From: Zea mays
Lineage: Eukaryota > Streptophyta > Magnoliopsida > Poales > Poaceae
DNA: 64,000 nucleotides
Reading direction: 5' to 3'
Assembly: GCF_902167145.1 (NCBI RefSeq)
Contig: NC_050096.1
Span: 266,870,622-266,934,621 of the forward strand
Under the pieces are notes generated by a model. The model did not search any database. It saw only the letters and a program-made list of their open reading frames with translations, and was not told the DNA's origin. Numbering within the stretch: the first letter of the stretch is position 1; the number at the start of each line of letters is the position of its first letter. Shown here piece after piece: positions 11,155 through 23,764 of the stretch. The position numbers were made by a program, and so were the translations under genes.

Positions 11155-11295
11155 GCTTTGTTTGGTTCACTTAACTAGTATCTACTATCTGTTAATAATT
11201 ATTTTTATCTAAACAGACACAAATGATATACTAGTTAATTGTTATTAGCTAAAATTCTATATAACAACTATTTCACTAGATGCACCAAATCAGAT
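11155..11295. mobile_element. possible small MITE
   Basis: The left end gctttgtttggttcact and the reverse complement of the right end (tgatttggtgcatct) are loosely inverted, and grass MITEs often start with gtttggtt-type sequence. The match is weak. Confidence 0.3.
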
Positions 11296-12778
11296 AATAG
11301 CAGCTAATAGATAAATAGTTATAATTATACCCCACTAATTAGCTATATATTTAAACACTCTTCTAGCCCCAGCTAATAGATAGGATATTAGTTATATGCT
11401 ATTAAGGGCATGTACAACCCACATAAATGACTAGTATTCTAAGAGGTATCTAAGAGTGTAAGTGAAAAAAAAACACAAGAGACATATTTTAGTGAAGGGA
11501 CGTCTCTAATACGGTTCTCTAAGTTTAAGATACGGTTCTATCGATACAATCCACATAAATGAGCCGTGTATTGAGTGGTTCTAGTGAATAAGATAAAAGG
11601 CTTGAATATATTAGGTTGCATGAACGAGTTTCGTGTATCATAGTATCTAGGTTGTGGAGATGGTAGCATTAATTAGCTCTAGCTAGATAGTACATGTATG
11701 TGACCTTCATGCGCGTGCGTGGGCCTCAATTTTATGAATGTCCGCCGGCCCCATCCAGGTGATGAGACAACAGGAACTCAGGAAGGTACCAAAGCACCCT
11801 AGGCGCGCAGGCCATGGCCCATGGGCATATGCAACAGCTAGCTCGATTGCGTGCGTAGCCTCGCTCGCTTTTTAGTTTTCTTTTCACACCCTTTTCCCTT
11901 TTCAGCTTGGCCGCCGGCCGCCGGCAGCCTAGGGTTGATTTGAAACGCCGTGACGAGTTCGCTCGCCCGGCCACCGAGCGAGCAGGACGTAGTAGTAGTA
12001 GTATGTAGAGTAGGATGGAGATGCATGCATGGACGATGGGTGGTGTCGCGGTGGGGGGTGATGGGATCGGATCCGGACGTACAGTAGGGCAGGCACCGTT
12101 CGTGTGCTTCCGTATCCTCCAGATCTCTATTGGCGTCGCTTCGTCGTCAGGGGTCAGCTATCGAAACGACGCCCCCTCCACTCACTGCGTCACTGCGTGT
12201 ACTCCTGTCGCCCATTACCAGCCATAGTTGGATCAGATGAGCGCACGCGCGACTACTCCTGCACCGGGGGAAAGGGAGTTCATTCTATTTCCAGGACGGC
12301 CATGGATTGGGGCAGTGCAGTGGTAGGAGCAGTTGGCCTGGGGCATCTCCAACATGGACAGATGGACTAGAGTAATTCACAATTTCACATGAACAACCAA
12401 CAGGTCCAACACAGGTGAATGAACTAGGAAGGAATTGCCTATAGTTTCCCTTTTGATTTGATGCGCTGCAGAGACAGACGTCTGAGACTCTGAGTGGTCC
12501 TGGTCCTCACCTGAACTGAAATGAAACGCCTTTTTTCTCTCTCTCTTTTGTTTCGAATGACAGACAGACAGACAGACAGACAGCAGCTTCGTCCCCCGCC
12601 ACTGATAATACCCTTGGATGGATGGGCAGCTCTAGCCATGGGACCGGTGGCCGTCGTATCGCTGATGATGCTCGGCATATGCACCGTTGATGCAGAACGA
12701 GATGGATGCCAAGAAACACGTACCCGCTACCGCTAGCTAGCGTTCCCCGCGACGTTATTTGCGGTGGAGTCTCACGTG
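11296..12778. other. non-coding; MITE-like end at 11407 and low-copy-looking GC-rich stretch
   Basis: gggcatgtacaa near 11407 is a typical MITE terminus, and tacaacccacataaatga recurs nearby as tacaatccacataaatga (about 11547), but no matching inverted end was found. From about 11740 to 12470 the DNA is more GC-rich and less repetitive-looking. It could be old genic flank, but I cannot support an ORF. Confidence 0.35.
12560..12584. repeat. (GACA)n microsatellite
   Basis: About six consecutive gaca/cagacaga units. Simple sequence repeat only. Confidence 0.9.
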
Positions 12779-13090
12779 ATTCCATCAGGTGCCTGGTTTT
12801 CAATAGTGCTGGGCCGAGTTCAGTTATCAACACTCGTCAGGTCTCCGTCGAAAGGGAAATGCTTGTTTCGTAACCTACTGGGCCGAGTTCAGCACTCGTT
12901 CGAATGCGCTCATCGGGCTCTGCAAAGGTTTTGGGCCTGTACAACTCGTAGCCCATTCAACAGCAGCCCAGCAGAGGTGTGTCTTCTTCTCCCTTCCACT
13001 CTTCCTCACTGTACAAATCACAATCCTTTCCTCGCCTGCGTCATTAGGCATCGTTAGATCACAGGAAAGAAACCTAGCACAGTATTAGCG
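12779..13090. repeat. 312-bp duplication, left copy
   Basis: Starts attccatcaggtgcc and ends agtattagcg. It appears identical to 18519-18830 except T at 12804 versus G at 18544 (the only difference I saw by eye). It begins with the five bases (attcc) that directly follow the copia 3' LTR at the right copy. Confidence 0.95.
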
Positions 13091-16000
13091 TGACGTGCGG
13101 CATGGCTCTTTTCTGTGGTTGTAGAGCGAACGGCCTGATCACTTGCGGTCAAAGCGGCGCCTGAAAGAAAGCGAGAAAAGCGGATCTCTCCCTCAGTCTC
13201 GCTTCTGCCGAAAGCCACGGCTGTGGCTGGTTACTTGATCCAGCCAAACCTGACCACTCCGTAAACCGTACCACAAGTCTGCGTGTATGCGTGATTGAGC
13301 CTGCCGACCCACGTCGCACCTAGCTGAAGAAACTTGCAGCCGAACTGCATGCGGCATCACGTCATGCCATGCATGTGCATAGATGTTGTATCGGCTATTA
13401 AAAAAAAGCCTCGTGGACCCCACTCTCATAATTCCGTGGTAATTTCCCAATACATTAAATAAATAGAATAAAACATATGTTGCAATTTCTACATTCGTTA
13501 ATTTCTTGATGTAAATAATTAATAGAAAATGTATGCTTCGATGTGGGAAAATGCTTTTGCATCTGATGTGTTATATTCATGAATTAATTCTAGTATTTTT
13601 CTGCTTTTATTTCCCGTAGTAAATACTTAGCGGAAATTTATTAAAATGCATGTGAAGGTTATATAGTGTGTACTCAAATCGCTCTAAATATTTTCTATGT
13701 GTTGAGCCTTCGGACTCACATCGAGTGATTAAATTGTATAATGGGTACTCAGACACGCCGATCAGGCTGCGTTGGTAATCGGCTGAGTTATGGCATTAGC
13801 TGAATATTGACTGCGCCCTGGCAACACGACACAATATTTGTGCCGTTCGAACTTGGCTGCGTCATGTGATTGCTATATCGCACTCTCCATTAATCGAATC
13901 GCTCCCGTTGAGTCAGATCGCCATCGCCGAGTCGCATATTTTTTGCATGCCCTGTAGGCACTGTCTGTCTGCCGCGAGCCACGATTGCGCTTGTTGCGCA
14001 TGTTGCGTGGTTTTATCGTGTACCCCAATTACCAAGCCATAATTGTGCCTGCTGCGCTTATTACGATGGCTTGTTATACGGTCGTAGCCCTGATGGCCGC
14101 ACACGCGTTGACGCCAGATACTCTAGAGCTTGTACTCGCGTGGATTGTGGTGGGTTGTTCAAGCCCCTAAAGTCACATTATGTGCAACCTTCGTAAACAA
14201 TTTTGTTTAGCTCTATATTTTATTTGCTTGTGTTCTGTGGCATCATATATTTATTTATATTGCCAAGTGGCCATAACAATTATATCAAGCTCTATAGTGC
14301 TTGAATAATCTGGGAAATTAAATTGAAATACAATGAAACACAGATAAGTTAAATCTCTGCTCTCTACTCGTGCATAAAGTTTGACCCGAAGTAACCTGAA
14401 GAAATTCAATATTAATGCATGAAAGCCTTTTTGGCACAGAAAACATCACAAATTGGGATTTTATTAGTAACCAATAAGACCTTATTAGATGAATAAATGC
14501 TAGAATCTCAGTCATACATTGCTCAACCAGATGTTGGCACATTGCTATTTGTCGCTGAACGACATGAAGCGAACTTTGAGATAAATGGCTAGTACCTTAT
14601 TAGCAACATGAAGTTGCGAGCATACCGAGAGGTTATTCTGAGAATTTTTCACAATGTTGGTGTAAAAACCATAGTGTGTTCCCGTCGAACCACTTTACTC
14701 GTTCTATCTAGAACCTCTATGCTTGTGTCGCATACATCTCTCGAAATTGTAAATACTTATAGTCACTGAATTGACTTGGGATAGTCCTTTGACAAGTTTG
14801 GTATACACTGTAAACTAAATGGTAAAGGTCGGTCCTGAATGGACACATACCTGGGGTTTATGTAGCCGAACTACACTGAATTCCACCCTTTGGCATGCTT
14901 ACCATTATCTACCTCTGATCTACCAGAAGTGAGAAGAGTAGACAAATAACTATGAAATCCCACATCACCACAAAGCTTGTAGCTAAATTAGACATTAACA
15001 TATTCTTGGTCCTCGGAGCCAGAAGAGCCATATGTCTTGACCACTAGACTACTAGTGATGATAATTTGTGATAGAAATATGAAGATCTTGTAGAGACCTG
15101 TTGTATCCTCTCTACTCTTGATGATTTCTTCGTACGAGAGCAGTACTATCTGGTGTTGAAGATGGATCCTAGGCGGATACCAGTATTGTTTCATTCTTGC
15201 CAAGCAGTTATCATCATTTGCTTCATCAAAAGCTAGTTATATGGTGATTTTCCCAGATAAAATGAATTCTTGGCCTTGTCTGTTTTATTCCAAAGCTTCT
15301 CTTTTTGTCGAACAACGAAGAGATCGAAATAATGCTTTATAGAACAAATTGGTGTATAATATGAGGAGAAATGTTTGTCCTGCTGGCAGCATCACAAATT
15401 ATTAACTATTGTTATAAATTCTCTCTCAAAATTATAATACCTAAAAATGTTGCATAAATTGATACCCAATTTCAGATCGGTATGAGTAATCGGGTAAACA
15501 ATGGGCAATAATAAAACGAGCTGGACTATACATCTCTGCATATAAAAATATTTGCTTGGCAGCATTGGCCTGATGCCGTGCACTTTACTACCAATATAAA
15601 CACACATTTTCCTATGTGCCTCAAAACACAATGCAACCAGTGAATGTCTTTGTGAGCGTTAGACCCTGATGGTCATTTTACTTGTTGATCTGAAGTCAAC
15701 TAATGGCTCAAAACGACGAATGGTATTCATGAGCCCCTGTAGATGCCTTATGGATAAAAATAGTGTTGTGCATGTTAGTCTAAATCTTAATGATTGACTG
15801 TGTATTTGGTAATAAAAACAATAAGTTTGCAGAATTGTAAGTATGAAGCAACTTGTTGTTGCGTGTCTCACTGGATGTTGAGACTAACCCTTCATGTTGA
15901 AGGAAAAAGATGTAGTATTCATGCCACTACATTAATCTAAGTCCAATGCTCACTGCATAAAACCCCTATCTGTAATGTGCGTAAGATTTCCCAAATAAAT

Positions 16001-16199
16001 CACCACAATAGCATACATTGCCCACAACTGGATGATTGTGGTTGGGGATTTTATTTGTATGCTTTTAAAACATCTCGGCATTAGGGGGAGGAATGCCCAT
16101 ATAGTGTAATGCCTCAATATTCTATAAAACGCACAAAAGCTAAACTGAACCTGTCGTTCGGTGTGTACTCCTGTGTATATGGAGTTTGCCAGAAATCGT
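13091..16199. other. unassigned, AT-rich sequence left of the copia remnant
   Basis: No continuous ORF, LTR or terminal repeat recognised. Part could be a highly decayed 5' half of the copia element, but the expected 5' LTR (tgttaagtaaccc) is not seen. The stretch up to about 14170 is more GC-rich and looks different from the rest, so it may be filler DNA of other origin. Confidence 0.4.
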
Positions 16200-18249
16200 T
16201 GAGGAGTAACCATATTGGTCTGAATGCTTCTACCTGATGTAGATGTGGATATACCCGGGATTAATATCATATCCACATTTGACTTATCGGTATTTGATCT
16301 ATTCTCGGGGACGCCTGCGAATATGATCCATTGGCCTTAGTCAAAGCATATGTTCTGATTGCAGATTCACGTGGTCTGTAAATAACTCTCCTCCGATGAA
16401 CTCGCCCTGCTGGTGATTTGCCTCACGAAGAGGTTCATCTTCATGATGAAGTTCCTAGCAATGCGCGCAATATCATTATGCTGGGAATATGGAACAATGA
16501 ATCTTTCGTTTTGGGAAATGACGAAGATCATTATTAAATGTGGGAGACAAATATGTCGACATCTATCTTGCCTCTCTAGATTGCAAAGGGATCCAAAACA
16601 AAGTCCTAGGCATGAGTGTTTGAAGCTCTCTTATCGGGTCATTGATAAATGCAATCGAGGCTGAACCAATAATCGCAGAATGAAAGTCATGAGCTTGAAG
16701 TTCAGACATTTATGGGCACTACTGAAATAATGTGTGGTGAATGCGATGGTTCAAGTGGTCTTGTGAGAGATCCATTCCACATATGTGTTGAATAAACACA
16801 GTTCCGCTATGTAATATATCTGGCAAATGGCATGAATTCAAATATGCAGTTAATAGGATTCTGAAGATCCGTCATGAGATCCTAGGAGGACTCGTATCTT
16901 TGAATTGTAAATATGCAACATATAAATCTCGTACTGAATAATACATTCCTGACGAATGAGCACTCTCATATATAGAGAGAATATCTCATAGATGAGATTA
17001 TAGTTCCTTGATGGAACCTTTCCAGAAGAAACAAAGTCTGTGTTGAACACCAAAGTTTGATAATCCCTATAAAGGGACAAAGACCCATACAGACCCAAAA
17101 AGGAATAAGATGAGATACCAAAGGACTTGAAGTTCACCAAATAAGCACATGTGCATTCCATGAGTTTTACTCATGGTAATTTCCACTAGATGTGGAATTA
17201 CGGTATCCTCTAAAGCCCTGATGGCAGAAACCTATAAGGTTTAGGTGTTACTGGCAAAATATCCCCATTATGCCAGAATGACAGACTATAACGATATATC
17301 TAATCGATGAAAAATCCCTGCTGGATTATAATCTTTGATGGACTTTTGTTATACCATCATAGATGTTCCAAAGGATGAACGCCTGGAGCGATGTGTCATA
17401 TTTAGAATATGTACTATTGCAACTACATTATCCCCTAAGTCCTATTGAAGGACATGTTATTTGCTTTGCACAACTATGTATAAAATTATGGTGTAAGGTA
17501 GAAAATGATAGCATCCCAACCTCATCCATTCTTGTTATTCTAGATGAACAATGAGACATATATCTTGAAGAATATGCTTGAGTTATGAGGGATAACGACT
17601 TTGACAGATGTCATCGTCGGGGGTGTGAATGCTTATATTGATCACAATTGTGAGACAATAAATGTCATATTCTATGCCCTAAAGGCGTGAGTTTGATGAT
17701 CAATATGTGAACCTTTATGGAACTTTCTATCAAATATATAGATCCAGTCGATCGAACACCATCAGTCAAAGTGGCTTATTTATATTGATACGTGCACTTA
17801 CCTCGTATATCCTAGAAGTGAGTAGAGGTAAAGTTCCTGAAATAGTCCTTGCAAGGATATGCAATCCGTTTGCTAAACCTTTATGTGCATATACTTCTAG
17901 AAGAAGATGTTTTGCCTTATTGATACGGTTTTGCAAGGATCAGGGGGAGCACATTTCTAAAGTTAGCCCTTGTAGAAGATTCGATAGAATCTAGATCCCA
18001 AAGGATCGAAATCTGTCCCGATGATAGAATTTAGACCCCAAAGGATCGAAATATGTCCCGATGACAGTTGTTGTACTCTTTTTTCCCTTGGTGAGTTTTC
18101 TTGAAGTTTCTCACATGAGGTTTTTAACGAGGCAACAAAGTGCAAATGCAATTTGTATCACCATGCACTCTTTCTCCATATTTTTCCCACTGGGTTTTTC
18201 GGAGTTTTAACGAGGCATGTGTTGGTCGCGGTATTCGCCCAAGGGGGAG
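16200..18249 (+). pseudogene. decayed Ty1/copia pol fragment with polypurine tract
   Basis: Short islands of copia polyprotein similarity survive among many stops and frameshifts. Examples are a hinge-like HEVPSNARNI near 16450, RDKDPYRPKKE near 17070 (compare the KDPFRP motif after RT in Tork/Angela-type copias) and remnants of the C-terminal region near 17880-17960. A 36-bp direct repeat (ccaaaggatcgaaat...tgtcccgatga) occurs twice at about 17995-18062. The 3' end has the usual grass copia tail and the polypurine tract aagggggag (18241-18249) directly before the 3' LTR. Orientation is plus. Old and inactive. Confidence 0.6.
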
Positions 18250-18518
18250 TGTTAAGTAACCCTAGTTAGGGTTATGTGGGCAAATACCTGCTTTGCCCCT
18301 GAGGGGTCTCACATCTCTATATAAGGAACCTGTACATCCCCTCATAATACAGAGATCAGAAAGAGGCAAGAGGCCCAACCCTATATCCTGTGTCTCGTGT
18401 GTTTCCTCTGTCGTGCTTATGGGAAGGGAGACGGGTTCTCTACAGCTTCTCGCGCCTCTACTGCTGACGGGAGGGAAGGGAGCGGATCTGGTGATCCGTG
18501 GTAACGTAGTTCTCAACA
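18250..18518 (+). repeat. copia 3' LTR (269 bp)
   Basis: TG start (tgttaagtaaccctag) directly after the polypurine tract; CA end (ttctcaaca). It includes ctatataagg (about 18316), a plausible TATA box. No 5' partner is visible in the window. The sequence following is attcc, which also begins the left duplicate at 12779. Confidence 0.85.
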
Positions 18519-18830
18519 ATTCCATCAGGTGCCTGGTTTTCAAGAGTGCTGGGCCGAGTTCAGTTATCAACACTCGTCAGGTCTCCGTCGAAAGGGAAAT
18601 GCTTGTTTCGTAACCTACTGGGCCGAGTTCAGCACTCGTTCGAATGCGCTCATCGGGCTCTGCAAAGGTTTTGGGCCTGTACAACTCGTAGCCCATTCAA
18701 CAGCAGCCCAGCAGAGGTGTGTCTTCTTCTCCCTTCCACTCTTCCTCACTGTACAAATCACAATCCTTTCCTCGCCTGCGTCATTAGGCATCGTTAGATC
18801 ACAGGAAAGAAACCTAGCACAGTATTAGCG
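18519..18830. repeat. 312-bp duplication, right copy
   Basis: Partner of 12779-13090, same orientation, 5.74 kb apart. It abuts the copia 3' LTR on its left and continues into different sequence (caataggatt) on its right. Confidence 0.95.
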
Positions 18831-20632
18831 CAATAGGATTGAATGACATTATAATTTTTTTCTCTCGGCATAGAGACAAAATACTGTAGAAGCCGTAGCT
18901 AGATTAAAGTTGTAGCAAGCCGTAGCGAACAAGCTTCGCTTGGGCGCATATATACTCCGTGGTAGTGCTTGACTAAACATTGAAGAACATTTGATGATCT
19001 CCCGTGGAAATTAGCTAGGAAGATGAAAACAACAGATCTTACTCTAGATTCTCCGTTGCATTATCCCGTGACGTGTTGCGAATTCCTGGCGCAGCGCACG
19101 AGGTAGGTACGGTGTGCCTTTTCCAGCCTTTTTGCGCTTGTGGCGTCGGGCTCGTGTGCTTGTCTTAATCTCGGAAAATTGACCCTTGTGCTTGTAAATA
19201 AAGTAGCATGAGCAACAGACCTCCTCTTTTACAATTACTTTTGTCTCGCGAATTCCTGTGGCCTCGCGGATTGTTTGTGCTAATGCAACGGATCGTTTTG
19301 CCCCACGTAAAGGAAAGATCTCCTCTTTTACAATCACTTTTGCCTTACTAGCAAACGTGACCATAAGTTACAATAGAACCCAATACATACATATTACTCC
19401 CATCTTTTATAAACCATATTGCATATGGATGCGTACTTTTTTTATTAGTTTGGGTATGTTTACTCATCTTAATGTACTCCAAATTTTATTATGTCAATTT
19501 TCAAAAGAGCCCATATTTTTAATATTATTAAAATATTGGTATATTGGTATATAAAATAAACAGTTTTATTAAAACTTTGTTTAAACATCAAAACTTTAAT
19601 TAGAGATTGAAATCGCGTTTTGGCGTTCTAAACTGCAAAATGTGGTGTTTCATGCGTTTTAGACCGTTAGCTAATTTTAGGCCCAGTCTCTTAGTTACTT
19701 TTGGATCTAATCCGGCTCATGGCAAAGTTTTGGTAAGACACTAACCTCTCTGTTTTGGTACTTAACTTCATGTTATTATCTAAATTTATAATATATTGGT
19801 ATTTTTCCTTTGTTGTTTGAACGTTTAAAAATCAAAACATCACCCATGAGCATTTCAACGTTTTATCGTTTTAATGGCCTTGAAAATAAGTATAACCATA
19901 TACTCTATGTATACTTATATACTTTATACCCTAGATAGCATATTATAAATTATGATCATATACTCGTATATATATACTTTGTTTGGCTATATAAATGTTC
20001 GACACGTCTATATTGATAGTATAAGCATAATCGCAAATATAACTTGTTTATAGCAAAATTTAATCAACTTGAGAAGTATGGTGTATGGAAGACCACCGGT
20101 GGATATATTTCTCGACCCTTTAAGATTACTTTACTGTAAAAATCTGATCACTTACGTAGGTTGTTCGCTTCAGATTAAAGTCAGTTGCTCGGATGACTAC
20201 AACTGCAATCTATAAGAAACAAAATACAGTATAAGTCGATATGAATTAAAGCCAAGTGATATCTAGCGGTCAAAAACAAAATCTATTCTATTATATTAAG
20301 AACCTAACGTGGACACCCGGTGCTACCACGACTTCACCATCCACGCTGACGCTCTCGACTGGTTCTCCCGCCTCATGCCCGCGCAACTAGCTATTGTGCC
20401 TGCTCAGCACCCGACCCTGCCCGCGCACACCGCGCAAAAAATAGTGCATAGCGAGCACTCAAACCCACACCCACTGCTCTAGAAATTTGTGCTAACCAAA
20501 ATATCACACGTATCTTATTGTTTAGAAATAAACAATAATTATATTTGAATAAAAATCTCGATACCAATGTATATGATATATAAAAACCATAGCAAAGTAC
20601 GGGCAACTAACTAGTTTAGATTTATGAGTTTA
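18831..20632. other. AT-rich intergenic sequence
   Basis: No gene recognised. A short direct repeat (ctcctcttttacaatNactttt) occurs at about 19222 and 19320. The rest is AT-rich with poly-T and no coding signal. The right end is the Helitron insertion site (host T at 20632). Confidence 0.5.
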
Positions 20633-20644
20633 CTAGGTAGGTGC

Positions 20645-20660
20645 CCGTGCGTTGCCACGG
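20645..20660 (-). terminator. Helitron 3' hairpin
   Basis: Minus strand CCGTG, loop gcaacg, CACGG, followed by gcacctac and the terminal CTAG. A short GC-rich hairpin about 10 nt from CTRR is the defined Helitron rolling-circle terminator. Confidence 0.92.
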
Positions 20661-21086
20661 TTTCTATTACATAGTTAAGCCTAGCGCATGCGGGCAGCGG
20701 CCACACACAGTGCGGCAGCAACAAAATTGACAAGAGTATAAGCCCAAAACAAACAGAAACTGAGAAATCCTGGAAAAGAAACAATTATCATAAGTTGTGT
20801 TGCCATGCCAGGTTGGCTGTCGTGTTGAGCCTCATATGCTAGAAAATTGACAGTCAAAGAATCTGCCAATCCACTATAAGCAGGAAACACATGTCCAGCC
20901 AAAACAGATCACATTACAAACATGACCAGTTCTTCACAAAAAACTAACAGCTTGTTTTTTTGTTGCACACATTACAGTATGGCTAAAAGAATGGGCCAAG
21001 CAATTCCTCATGAAGCCAATGTTATTGCGAAGTCAGAAATAGAATCAAACTCATCTGTAAGACATCCCAGGTGATGACATCAGTTC
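20661..21086 (-). other. Helitron sequence, probable 3' UTR of the SUVR3 fragment
   Basis: Lies between the SUVR3-like stop codon and the Helitron 3' end. Non-coding. It may contain captured 3' UTR, but no polyadenylation signal was pinned down. Confidence 0.4.
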
Positions 21087-21470
21087 TTAAGTTTCTTCTG
21101 AAGGAAGCACACCAGAACAACCCGAGCTTCCACAAAAGCATGGCAAACCCTTGGGCCTAACCCTAGCATCACCGTAATTGAAGGTGAGCTCTTCTCCCTC
21201 CAAGATATCCCTGGCAGCAAAGCAAAGAAGCAGAGCCTTGGGAGCAACAAACCAGAGCTCCTCACCAGCACTGGATGTAAGTTGCCTCCATCACATGAAT
21301 GGTTGATAAAGCGAGCCACATTTCCCACTCTGGTTGCATCAATGTTGACTCTTAAGCATGCTTTACCAGAAGGGAGGTGCTCTCTTATGTGTGATAGAGC
21401 TTGCCACCAGAGGCAAGTTCATCATACACCTTGTGCCATCTTCGCGCTTTTTCAGTTGTCAAAAACTCAC
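21087..21470 (-). pseudogene. SUVR3: SUVR3-like SET-domain histone methyltransferase, last-exon fragment
   Basis: The fragment starts after an intron acceptor (ctgtag, exon begins at 21470) with GEFLTTEKAR and ends at TAA (21087-21089). It contains the end of the SET domain: GNVARFINHSCDGGN with the NHSC cofactor/catalytic motif, then PRLCFFA, EGEELTFNYGDAR and the post-SET CxCxxxxCxG-type motif (CFCGSSGCSG). Family knowledge puts this in SUVR3-type H3K9 methyltransferases. Coding is broken by an indel near KLYHT (about 21390) and by a 5-bp tandem duplication near 21225 (tttgctttgctgcc where tttgctgcc is expected), which shifts the frame just before EGEELTF. The N-terminal part is absent. It is a captured, degraded piece, not a gene. 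Confidence 0.85.
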
Positions 21471-21658
21471 CTACAGTTTAAATACAAAGATTACCACAAA
21501 AGAAAGCAACAGTGACTATAGGTTCGTTGACCTGAAACTGTGGGGAACAAAACAAAAATAATGTAATTTTTTTAAAGACAACATGTATTAGTTAAAGTTT
21601 CCAAATAATACCAACAATCACTAATATTATATTTTCAAATATCAGCACATAATGCATT

Positions 21659-21660
<2 letters not shown>

Positions 21661-21736
<76 letters not shown>
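21661..21736. repeat. (AT)n microsatellite
   Basis: Seventy-six bases of uninterrupted AT repeats inside the Helitron. Such tracts are length-unstable and hard to assemble. Confidence 0.97.
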
Positions 21737-21739
<3 letters not shown>

Positions 21740-22817
21740 CACACAAGCTCAGCACAAAGCACACTATTCTGAATATTAACTGATCTAGTCATAAAGTACC
21801 TCTTATATAACTGTATGAGCCAAACATAAGAATGCCAGGCTAAACAAAATCCAATCTTTTATTCTGCTGCAACCTCATAAACAGATGACAATTAGCTATC
21901 TGGGTCTAAACAAATCCTTGGTACTGGCAGAAAATTTAAAGAACTTCCCAAGTGGAAAAAACGTGTTTGATCTTGAAAATCTATGTATCTGACGTGGATA
22001 GCTTTAGCTTATATCTGGAAGTCTCATGCTTCATGACTACACTACAACTGGTATTTTCTTGTACCTGGCAAAATGAACTTACATCACGAATACAAAGAAT
22101 TAGCATCCCCTACAACTCTGAACTTGTTGCTGTCAGAAGCTCTCTCAACTCCCTGAGGATCTAGTAGTAGCCAGCTAACAATTAGCTATCTGGGTCTAAA
22201 CAGATCTGCTACTGGCAGAAAATTTAAACAACTTCCCAAGTGGAAAAAACGTGTTTGATCTTGAAAACAAATGAAGGGGCAAGAAGTTAAACTATTCCAC
22301 GAGCTAATCTCCTAACTGGATCTTTTGGATAGAATGTGGCACAAAACTAATCATAAACGTCAATGTACTATCAGTTTTCTATTTAGAGCTGACGCGCCGA
22401 AACTCTATTACCACATTAACATTGGTCTGAACTCCCTGAGGATAAACTACTCAGCAAGTCAACAACAGCTTACACTGAAAAAGGCATGATTCTTGTAGTC
22501 CTTTTTGCAAAGGGCACAAGGCTAAAAACTATACCGGATTGCAATTGTATTTTACACGAATCCTTATGTCTAACAGAAATCTTGGACTTAAACAACATAG
22601 AAAAATTTGACGATTGTTAGCTCACGTCCTAGAGTAATAACTGCTATTACTATCACCCACTACCTTTAAGGAATCAATTATCCAAGTCAGTAGCCAATCG
22701 GACTCCACCCATACCCACTCATAAGTCACAAGACGTCAGCGGTAGAACACAAATGCCCTCGTGCATTCATGAAAAAAACAATATGCATACTAATTAGGAG
22801 TCCAACATGAGACTTAC
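21737..22817 (-). other. Helitron interior, intron-like sequence
   Basis: No exon recognised between the SUVR3 and PDIL pieces. It contains an internal direct repeat: caattagctatctgggtctaaac near 21890 recurs near 22180, followed by aacttcccaagtggaaaaaacgtgtttgat in both (about 290 bp apart). Confidence 0.5.
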
Positions 22818-23764
22818 AGTAGGCTTTTTTTCTGATTCAAGGCCATAAAGAGTGAGGAATGGTTTTGCAAGGTTTTCTTCAGCAGTGTCAACATATATAA
22901 ACATTATCTGCAATGCCGTGGAAAAAACATGTTTAACCAAAATAGTCATCCAGGTGATGTGATTATGGTAAGAAACAAAATGAAAGCACCAATATGTTGG
23001 CACCTTTGTCTTGAATGCTCTGCCTATTTCTTCAACCATAGATTCCAGATCTTCAAAATCATAAGCCTCTGCAAAGGTGAAGATCTAGAACAAATTTGCA
23101 AGAGAATAAATTTAACTGTACCTCGTTGTCTGTGGTTGCTGTCTTCACAAATTCTTCATGGTCTGCTCCCTGCCAAAAATATGGATATGAGTGAGGACTG
23201 GATATGAGTGAGCACAAATTGAACAGATGCCAAAGTTTATTCCACAAGTTTTTACATTTCGAGCAAACTAAAACTTGAAAACGATACATTTTTTCCGCAT
23301 CCAGCATTTCATAATGCATCAGTACCTCAAAATTCTTGAATAGACCAATAACAAAGGTCATGTCCTTTTTGAGGAACTCCTCAACTGAATCCTTAGACTG
23401 AAGCCTAATGATTGGCACACCAGTCTTCTTTCTTACCCAAGTAACTATGCGTCCCTATCAACATGAGATGCATATAATTCCCAATCAATTGGTCAGACAC
23501 ATGAAAGGGCACTCCAGCAGACGATAGATCGGTAATAACATAACGAAAAGAGACAAGAGAAAGCAAAGCAGCGTCCTCACTTGGTGTGGAGGCCATGGTA
23601 GGCGTGCTCGGTGCCATTAACAAAGAGGAGTACGGTGGGGAAGCCCTTGACCCCGACGGCGGCAGCCGCCTTGGGGTAGCGCTCCCCGTCGAGCTTCGCG
23701 AAGGCGACGGCGCTGCCCATGGCGCGTAGCACGGCGGCGGCCTCGGCGAACCGCGACATGAGCT
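22818..23764 (-). pseudogene. PDIL1-5: PDIL1-5-like protein disulfide isomerase fragment, five exons
   Basis: Five exon pieces with canonical splice sites: about 23764-23580 ([15 protein letters not shown] ... [12 protein letters not shown], thioredoxin fold), 23454-23326 (TWVRKKTG ... DMTFVIGLFKNFE), 23169-23122 (GADHEEFVKTATTDNE), 23068-23004 (EAYDFEDLESMVEE) and 22907-22818 (IMFIYVDTAEENLAKPFL). They match the plant PDIL1-5/PDI6-type protein, an ER thiol-disulfide exchange enzyme. The capture boundary falls just before residue LMSRF, so the signal peptide and active-site CxxC are missing. The exon(s) between TTDNE and EAYDF are also gone, as is everything after KKPT. It is a non-functional internal fragment; a chimeric transcript through the intact splice sites is possible. 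Confidence 0.85.

Noticed and set aside
12764..13057. ORF repeated at 18546-18797
   Set aside because: Exists twice only because of the 312-bp duplication; no protein features.
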